NCBI GenBank assembly: GCA_916720425.1
Contig: CAKARD010000039.1
Location: 1 to 11,004 of the forward strand
From: an uncultured Kingella sp.
GTDB lineage: Bacteria > Pseudomonadota > Gammaproteobacteria > Burkholderiales > Neisseriaceae
Length of the DNA: 11,004 bases
Direction of reading: 5' to 3'
The position numbers were made by a program, and so were the translations under genes. The notes under the pieces are model-generated. The model was given only the letters and a program-made list of their open reading frames with translations, made no database searches and was not told where the DNA came from. Positions 6,418-11,004 of this stretch are shown one piece after another. How positions within the stretch are numbered: the stretch's first letter is position 1; each line of letters begins with the position of its first letter.

Positions 6418-7032
6418 ATGAACCGTTTAGACGAACAACTCAAAGCCTTGCACAAGCAAGCCAAACAAAAAGCCCAAGCGCAGGCACAAATTCCAGCTAA
6501 ACCCACCACTTCACCTGATATAGATTTTGCCCAAGCCATGCGTGATGTAACCCCACTCAAAGCACATAATCAATATATCGCCCCTGTGGACAAAAGCCCT
6601 ATTCAACCACGCACTGTGGAACAAACCACACTAGAAAAATCCGATTATTTTTATATTGGCGAAGGGGTTCAATTGGAAATTCCCAGCACATTTAGCAAAA
6701 ATGGACAAGGTAGCCATGATATTAAACGCTTGCAAGCGGGCTATTATGATGTGGTTGCTGATGTCGACTTGCATGGTTATTCACAGGAAGAGGCGCAACA
6801 AGTGTTGAATGAATTTATTGAATTTGTGCAACAGCGGGGGGTATGTGGCGAGATTATTCATGGCAGTGGTTTGGGTTCACGTGGTTACATACCAATACTA
6901 AAAACATTAGTACGCCGTTGGTTGATGATGCATCCTGATGTTTTGGCCTATTGCGAACCGCGTAAAGGCAATGATGGTGCCGTACGCATTTTGCTCAAAC
7001 GTCGCCGTAAAACAGACCCATTTGCCGAATAA
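6418..7032 (+). CDS. Smr-domain protein (SmrB/YfcN-like)
   Basis: A 204-residue protein with a C-terminal Smr domain. VDVDLHGYSQEEA-type sequence with DLHG at 117-120, IIHGSGLGS (146-154) in place of the HGxG motif, then the long helix RRWLMMHPDVLAY and the closing strand GAVRILLKRR (187-196). The start of the domain (IKRLQAGYYDV) resembles that of E. coli SmrB, which follows a similar layout (183 residues). SmrB cleaves mRNA between collided ribosomes in E. coli; Smr domains also occur in MutS2. The N-terminal 30 residues are rich in Lys, Gln and Ala and probably form a helix like the ribosome-binding extension of SmrB. A ribosome-rescue nuclease is a reasonable inference, not shown. The gene stands alone between a 155-base spacer and metX. 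No Shine-Dalgarno precedes the ATG, only an A-rich stretch. Confidence 0.85.
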   Translation: MNRLDEQLKALHKQAKQKAQAQAQIPAKPTTSPDIDFAQAMRDVTPLKAHNQYIAPVDKSPIQPRTVEQTTLEKSDYFYIGEGVQLEIPSTFSKNGQGSHDIKRLQAGYYDVVADVDLHGYSQEEAQQVLNEFIEFVQQRGVCGEIIHGSGLGSRGYIPILKTLVRRWLMMHPDVLAYCEPRKGNDGAVRILLKRRRKTDPFAE

Positions 7033-7050
7033 TAACAAGATAAATTGCGT

Positions 7051-7056
7051 TATAAT
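7051..7056 (+). promoter_or_regulatory. Candidate -10 box for the metX operon
   Basis: A perfect TATAAT lies 18 bases after the Smr stop and 36 bases before the metX ATG. No good -35 hexamer is found 16-18 bases upstream, so an activator may be needed, or the box may be chance in AT-rich DNA. No MetJ-like box or SAM riboswitch fold is apparent in the 60-base gap. Confidence 0.4.
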
Positions 7057-7092
7057 AACCCATCATAATATTGCAAAAAATATTTAAAAATT

Positions 7093-8223
7093 ATGTCTGT
7101 TACCAGCCACACTATTATTACGCCACAGCTTATTCCTTTTCATCAACCTTTTGCACTGCAAAGTGGGCAAACTTTGTCGCAATTTGATTTAATAATTGAA
7201 ACCTATGGCACTCTAAATGCACAAAAAGATAATGCTGTATTGATTTGCCATGCGCTCTCTGGCACGCATCATGCGGCAGGACGGCATCATGCCGATGATA
7301 AATATGCAGGTTGGTGGGACAACATGATAGGTGATGATAAACCCATTGATACAAAAAAATTTTTTGTGATAGCACTCAATAATCTAGGCGGTTGCGCAGG
7401 CAGCACAGGTCCCACTAGTATTAATCCGCAAACAGGGCAAGCTTATGGGGCCGATTTTCCTATGGTTACGGTGCGTGATTGGGTAAACAGCCAAGCCATG
7501 TTGGCGGATTATTTTGGTATCCACCAATGGGCAGCGGTGGTAGGCGGTAGTTTAGGAGGCATGCAAGCTTTGCAATGGGCTATAGATTATCCTAACCGTG
7601 TTAGACATGCTTTAGTCATTGCCTCAGCACCTAAACTGAGTACACAAAACATTGCGTTTAATGATGTCGCACGTCAAGCCATTTTAACCGATCCTGACTT
7701 TCATTCAGGGCATTATCTGCAATATCATACCAAACCACGCCGTGGCTTGCGTATTGCCCGTATGATGGGACACATCACTTATTTAGCAGAATATGGTTTG
7801 GGACGCAAATTTGGACGCACCTTGCGACATGGACAATACCAGTACGATTATAATATTGATTTTGAAGTAGAAAGTTATTTACGCCATCAAGGTGATAAAT
7901 TTGCTGAGCATTTTGATGCCAACACATATTTACTCATGACCAAAGCCTTAGATTATTTTGATCCTGCTGCTGAATACGACAACAATTTATCACGTGCTTT
8001 ATCACATATTCAAGCAAAGTTTTTTATCGCTAGTTTTAGTAGCGATTGGCGTTTTTCACCCGAACGATCACATGAATTAGTACGCGCAATCATTGCCAAT
8101 CGCCAATCCGTTCAATATGTTGAAATAGAATCCAACCACGGACATGACGCATTTTTATTAGATGATTTGGCTTATATTCAAGCTATTCGTGCTTATATGC
8201 AACGCATTGAGGTATCAGCATGA
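7093..8223 (+). CDS. metX: MetX homoserine O-acyltransferase (probably succinyl)
   Basis: A 376-residue alpha/beta-hydrolase-fold enzyme that acylates homoserine at the entry to methionine synthesis. The nucleophile elbow GGSLGGMQ puts the catalytic serine at S153; D318 (SSDWRF) and H351 (HGHDAFL) complete the triad. HALSGTHHAAG (53-63), WWDNMIG and LNNLGGCAGSTGPTS (95-109) are family blocks that shape the oxyanion and acyl sites. MetX members use acetyl-CoA or succinyl-CoA. Arg two residues after the catalytic Asp (D318-W-R320) is, as I recall, the position linked to succinyl-CoA specificity in MetXS proteins, so homoserine O-succinyltransferase is favoured. This is an inference. The gene heads an operon with 8220-8555 and metW. 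It has no visible Shine-Dalgarno. Its last codons carry the ribosome-binding site of the next gene, and the two overlap as ATGA. Confidence 0.95.
   Translation: MSVTSHTIITPQLIPFHQPFALQSGQTLSQFDLIIETYGTLNAQKDNAVLICHALSGTHHAAGRHHADDKYAGWWDNMIGDDKPIDTKKFFVIALNNLGGCAGSTGPTSINPQTGQAYGADFPMVTVRDWVNSQAMLADYFGIHQWAAVVGGSLGGMQALQWAIDYPNRVRHALVIASAPKLSTQNIAFNDVARQAILTDPDFHSGHYLQYHTKPRRGLRIARMMGHITYLAEYGLGRKFGRTLRHGQYQYDYNIDFEVESYLRHQGDKFAEHFDANTYLLMTKALDYFDPAAEYDNNLSRALSHIQAKFFIASFSSDWRFSPERSHELVRAIIANRQSVQYVEIESNHGHDAFLLDDLAYIQAIRAYMQRIEVSA
8208..8223 (+). promoter_or_regulatory. Translational coupling site: metX stop / small gene start with strong SD
   Basis: TGAGGT (8208-8213) sits six bases before ATG at 8220, and the metX stop TGA (8221-8223) overlaps that ATG. 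It fixes the start of the small gene. The 15 bases from GAGG to the end of ATGA match the pyrB/pyrI junction at 14 positions. Confidence 0.8.
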
Positions 8224-8555
8224 AAGATACTTTGATTGGTTTATTCATTTTCGTAATAATAGGTGTAGGGTATTTTTATTTACCCTTAGAATGGCGCAGA
8301 CACAAAGATATCCAACATGGCAACCACCTAATCAGCCAAATTATTAACTATCAAACAAATCATCATGCCTTACCCGAAACCGACGATGAAAAAACTTTAA
8401 CACAACTGGGATTTAAAAAACGAGATAAATTTGGTTGGCAACCTGCTTATATTAAACAAAATGAAAATAGCTTTGAGATTATTTATCAAGATGGCTATGA
8501 AGCCCCTTATTTATATTGGCAATCTGATGAACAACAATGGGCATTAAAACCATGA
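8220..8555 (+). CDS. Unknown small membrane-anchored protein between metX and metW
   Basis: A 111-residue protein. Residues about 4-22 (LIGLFIFVIIGVGYFYLP) are a single N-terminal membrane segment without a signal peptidase site or lipobox. A short basic stretch (EWRRHKD) and a soluble part of about 85 residues follow. The soluble part (helix with NYQTNHHALPETDDEKTL, then LGF, then strands ending DGYEAPYLYWQS and W) recalls the pilin-like C-terminal domains of pseudopilins: a helix, a LP-x-x loop and a small sheet. The prepilin cleavage motif G/F-T-L-x-E is absent, so it is not a canonical pseudopilin. I do not recognise a named family. The gene overlaps metX (ATGA, strong ribosome-binding site) and metW (ATGA), so it is certainly co-expressed with them. 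A methionine-related role is suggested only by this context. Confidence 0.8.
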   Translation: MKDTLIGLFIFVIIGVGYFYLPLEWRRHKDIQHGNHLISQIINYQTNHHALPETDDEKTLTQLGFKKRDKFGWQPAYIKQNENSFEIIYQDGYEAPYLYWQSDEQQWALKP

Positions 8556-9133
8556 TTTTACGCGATGATTTACAACTTATTTATGATTGGATACCCGCCA
8601 ATGCACACATATTGGATTTGGGTTGTGGTGATGGACAATTATTGCAAGCACTCACACAATACAAAAACTGCACAGGCTATGGTGTAGAAATTAATACTGC
8701 TAGTGTTCAAGCCGCTATAGAACGCGGTGTAAATATTATTCAAGCAGATTTGGAGCATGGCTTGAATACATTTGAAGATCATAGCTTTGATGTGATTATT
8801 TTGAGCCAAACCATACAAGCCATGCAAAACACTGAAACCATTTTGCGCGATTTAACACGTATTGCTAAACAAGCCATTGTTTCTTTTCCAAATTTCGGTT
8901 ATTGGCAAAACCGACTACAAATTGCTTTATATGGACACATGCCCGTGAGTGAGCGCATGCCCTATCAATGGTATAACACCCCTAATATTCATTGGTGTAC
9001 ACTCTCTGATTTTGAAAAACTGTGCCAACAAAATCACATCCGCATATTAGAACGCGCTGTGATGACAGGTGGAAAACGTGTATCTTATTTCCCTAATTTA
9101 TTGGGTAGCTTAGCCTTTTATCGTGTGGGATAA
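8552..9133 (+). CDS. metW: Methionine biosynthesis protein MetW
   Basis: A 193-residue class I methyltransferase-fold protein. The cofactor-binding motif I is LDLGCGDGQLL (21-31). The MetW-specific blocks follow: FDVIILSQTIQAM (79-91), SFPNFGYWQNR (111-121), MPVSE and YNTPNIHWCT (141-150). MetW is found beside metX and is needed with MetXS for full homoserine acylation in several proteobacteria; a methyltransferase reaction is not established. The start is taken at ATG 8552, because it gives the usual MILRDDL-x-x-I-x-x-WIP N-terminus and overlaps the preceding stop as ATGA. An in-frame ATG at 8537 would add five atypical residues. No Shine-Dalgarno is visible, so translation probably depends on coupling. 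The gene ends 48 bases before the convergent priA stop. Confidence 0.94.
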   Translation: MILRDDLQLIYDWIPANAHILDLGCGDGQLLQALTQYKNCTGYGVEINTASVQAAIERGVNIIQADLEHGLNTFEDHSFDVIILSQTIQAMQNTETILRDLTRIAKQAIVSFPNFGYWQNRLQIALYGHMPVSERMPYQWYNTPNIHWCTLSDFEKLCQQNHIRILERAVMTGGKRVSYFPNLLGSLAFYRVG

Positions 9134-9159
9134 AGGGAAAAAAGCCAAATCAGGGTATA

Positions 9160-9178
9160 AAGTGACAGCAGATCACTT
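9160..9178. terminator. Weak hairpin between convergent metW and priA
   Basis: AAGTGA (9160-9165) and TCACTT (9173-9178) form a perfect 6-base stem with a 7-base loop in the 48-base gap between the two stop codons. The stem is AT-rich. It is followed by only ATTT on the plus strand, and there is no T-run on the minus strand. It may act as a modest two-way terminator. Confidence 0.4.
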
Positions 9179-9181
9179 ATT

Positions 9182-11004
9182 TCACATCTCTTGTGTATCC
9201 ACGTCTATATGCCAACGTATGCTTGCTTTACGTTGTTTATTTAGCCTTTCTTGCCATTGAAATAACGCTCTATGCAAGCTGTTTCTATCAGGGCTTTCTA
9301 TAAAAATTTGTGCCCGTTCACGCTTTGCTAAACGTGTCATTTGCTGTGGCAATGCACCAAACTGAACAACATTATCAGGCAAAAGAGGGGCAACCACATC
9401 ACGAATTACATTTAAAAAGTCTATGGCTTGCTGTAATTTTGGTGCATCGGCACGTATGGCAGCTTGATAGGTAAAGGGCGGAAATTCTGCTGCTTCACGC
9501 TCTTTTAAAGTTACTTGTGCAAACTGCGCGTAATCTTGTTCTAATAATGCTTTAAATACAGGGCTATTGGGCATTTGTGTTTGAATATATACTTTTCCTG
9601 CTTGTTCTGCACGCCCTGCCCTACCTGATACTTGCAATAGTTGCGCAAACAAACGTTCATTAGCACGAAAATCATTGCTAAACAATGCCCCATCTGCATT
9701 CAATACCAAAACTAAATTTAAACGCGCAAAATCATGTCCTTTTGCCAACATTTGCGTTCCTACCAATACATCAATTTTTTGTTCATGAATCGCTTGATAT
9801 AAATTTTGCCAATCATTTTTATGCTGTGTACTGTCTCTATCAACACGAATTATGTTAGCTTGAGGCAAAACACGTTGTAATGTGTCCTCTACACGTTGTG
9901 TTCCTTGTCCCAAGGCTGTTAAATCCTGATTACCACATTCAGGACAAGCACGGGGAATGGTTTGACGATAATCGCAATGATGACAACGTAACTGATGCGC
10001 ACGCTGATGCAATACCATTTTTGCCGAACAATTTGGACAACCAAACGTATGCCCACAATCACCACAAAATAAAGCAGGGGCAAAACCACGCCGATTCAAA
10101 TACACCAGCGACAATCCACCTTTTTGATAATTGTCTTGTAACAATTTTATTGCCTGCGGTGAAAAACCATTCTCTTGGCGCACATGACGCATATCTATCA
10201 GATGAATTTGAGGTAATTGTGCCTGACTATGCGCTCGTTTTGATAAGGTCAAAAGTGTATATCCCCCTGTTTGTACTTTATGCCATGTTTCCAAGCTTGG
10301 GGTTGCGCTACCTAACACAATGGGACAATTCACTTGATGCGCCCGCCAAATCGCCAAATCACGCGCATGATAACGCAAATCACTGTCTTGTTTGAATGAC
10401 AAGTCATGTTCCTCATCTACTATAACCAAACCCAAATCTGCCATAGGCGTAAATACCGCCAAACGCGTTCCAATAATTAATTGAGCTTGATTGAGCATGG
10501 CACGCAAATAATCCTGTGATCTTTTCCCTGCACTGGTTTGACTATGTAACACAGCCGTAGGAATCGGCGCAAAACGTTGTCCAATACGTTGTAATAATTG
10601 TGGAGTCAGATTAATTTCTGGTAACAAAAACAATACTTGTCGTCCTTGCGATAATACTTCTGCCATCACATCAAAATATACTTCAGTTTTACCACTACCA
10701 GTTATACCATGTAATACAAACGTCTGATAACTTCCTAAGGCATGTTTAATCGTGTGTGCGACCAAAGTTTGTTCTGTATTAAGAATATAGGGAGAAGGCG
10801 CAATCACGGGTGATGCAGCACACGTCCAAGATAACCAACCTTTTTTTGCATAGTCTGCCAATTGTTCTTTAGCTTTGGGACAGATCTTTTTTAATGTAAT
10901 AAAATCATGTTGTCCTGATAATAACGCTTGCCAAAGTGCATAACGTTTAGAATGATGTTGAGGTGGTGCAACTTGTACTTTACCTATATCATTTAAATAA
11001 TAAA
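9182..11004 (-). CDS. priA: Primosomal protein N' (replication restart helicase), 5' end missing
   Basis: Reading leftwards, the frame is open from the window edge for 606 codons to TGA at 9182-9184; the first roughly 125 residues (much of the 3'-DNA-end-binding domain) lie outside. In-window residue numbers: Walker A GITGSGKTE at 99-107, DEEHD Walker B at 196-200, and GSATPS at 231-236. Eight cysteines of the two zinc clusters lie at 313, 316, 322, 325, 340, 343, 353 and 356. GTQMLAKGHDF at 415-425 and VSGRAGR at 458-464 are helicase motifs. PriA binds abandoned forks, unwinds 3' to 5' and loads DnaB through PriB/DnaT. With the missing part added, the length agrees with E. coli PriA (732). 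No motif is broken. It faces metW tail to tail. Confidence 0.97.
   Translation of the reverse strand, partial: YYLNDIGKVQVAPPQHHSKRYALWQALLSGQHDFITLKKICPKAKEQLADYAKKGWLSWTCAASPVIAPSPYILNTEQTLVAHTIKHALGSYQTFVLHGITGSGKTEVYFDVMAEVLSQGRQVLFLLPEINLTPQLLQRIGQRFAPIPTAVLHSQTSAGKRSQDYLRAMLNQAQLIIGTRLAVFTPMADLGLVIVDEEHDLSFKQDSDLRYHARDLAIWRAHQVNCPIVLGSATPSLETWHKVQTGGYTLLTLSKRAHSQAQLPQIHLIDMRHVRQENGFSPQAIKLLQDNYQKGGLSLVYLNRRGFAPALFCGDCGHTFGCPNCSAKMVLHQRAHQLRCHHCDYRQTIPRACPECGNQDLTALGQGTQRVEDTLQRVLPQANIIRVDRDSTQHKNDWQNLYQAIHEQKIDVLVGTQMLAKGHDFARLNLVLVLNADGALFSNDFRANERLFAQLLQVSGRAGRAEQAGKVYIQTQMPNSPVFKALLEQDYAQFAQVTLKEREAAEFPPFTYQAAIRADAPKLQQAIDFLNVIRDVVAPLLPDNVVQFGALPQQMTRLAKRERAQIFIESPDRNSLHRALFQWQERLNKQRKASIRWHIDVDTQEM

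Noticed and set aside
6281..6592. CTGTGGACAA repeated at 6281 and again near 6583
   Set aside because: Ten bases, two copies, one inside the Smr gene; TGGACAA-like words recur here through Gly-Gln codon pairs. No array or boundary pattern.
7033..7092. SAM riboswitch or MetJ box upstream of metX
   Set aside because: The 60-base gap is too short and AT-rich for a known SAM riboswitch, and no AGACGTCT-like box is present.
9880..10395. A 171-codon open frame on the plus strand
   Set aside because: It lies wholly antisense to the zinc-binding and helicase part of priA, has a low-complexity His/Asn/Asp-rich translation and no ribosome-binding site; it is a shadow of a well-conserved gene.

Overview
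The window looks like ordinary chromosomal DNA from an AT-rich gamma- or betaproteobacterium. The genes that point this way are an enterobacterial/neisserial-type pyrB-pyrI pair, an E. coli-type TrmA, a proenzyme phosphatidylserine decarboxylase with an LGST cleavage site, a MetX/MetW pair, and PriA. I could not fix the genus: no repeated DNA-uptake word stands out, and the gene set fits several low-GC lineages (for example Thiotrichales-like or Neisseriales-like). The standard code is used; TGG encodes Trp and TGA ends several genes. There are no rRNA or tRNA genes, no CRISPR array and no complete insertion sequence, and no stretch over 300 bases lacks a gene.

Layout. Positions 1-4060 are transcribed leftwards: Sel1-repeat protein, psd, pyrB and pyrI form a tight gene string, then ruvX follows after 167 bases. 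After a further 85 bases comes the first part of a gene for a phage-repressor-like helix-turn-helix protein, cut by the window edge. Positions 4090-4129 hold overlapping divergent promoters. Positions 4156-9133 run rightwards: trmA; a two-gene unknown cassette with its own promoter (5251-6262), whose first gene carries an in-frame TGA; an Smr-domain protein; and a metX / small membrane protein / metW operon joined by two ATGA overlaps. A convergent, 5'-truncated priA fills 9182-11004.

How the genes work together. pyrB and pyrI encode the catalytic and regulatory chains of aspartate carbamoyltransferase (pyrimidine synthesis). psd makes phosphatidylethanolamine. ruvX and trmA act on rRNA or tRNA (5' end maturation and T54 methylation). 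The Smr protein may belong to mRNA or ribosome quality control. metX and metW act at the acyl-homoserine step of methionine synthesis. PriA restarts stalled replication forks.

The least explained parts are the cassette at 5251-6262, the unknown membrane protein locked between metX and metW, and the truncated HTH gene at the left edge. I found no convincing new multi-gene system. The TGA-interrupted cassette is the best candidate for follow-up.
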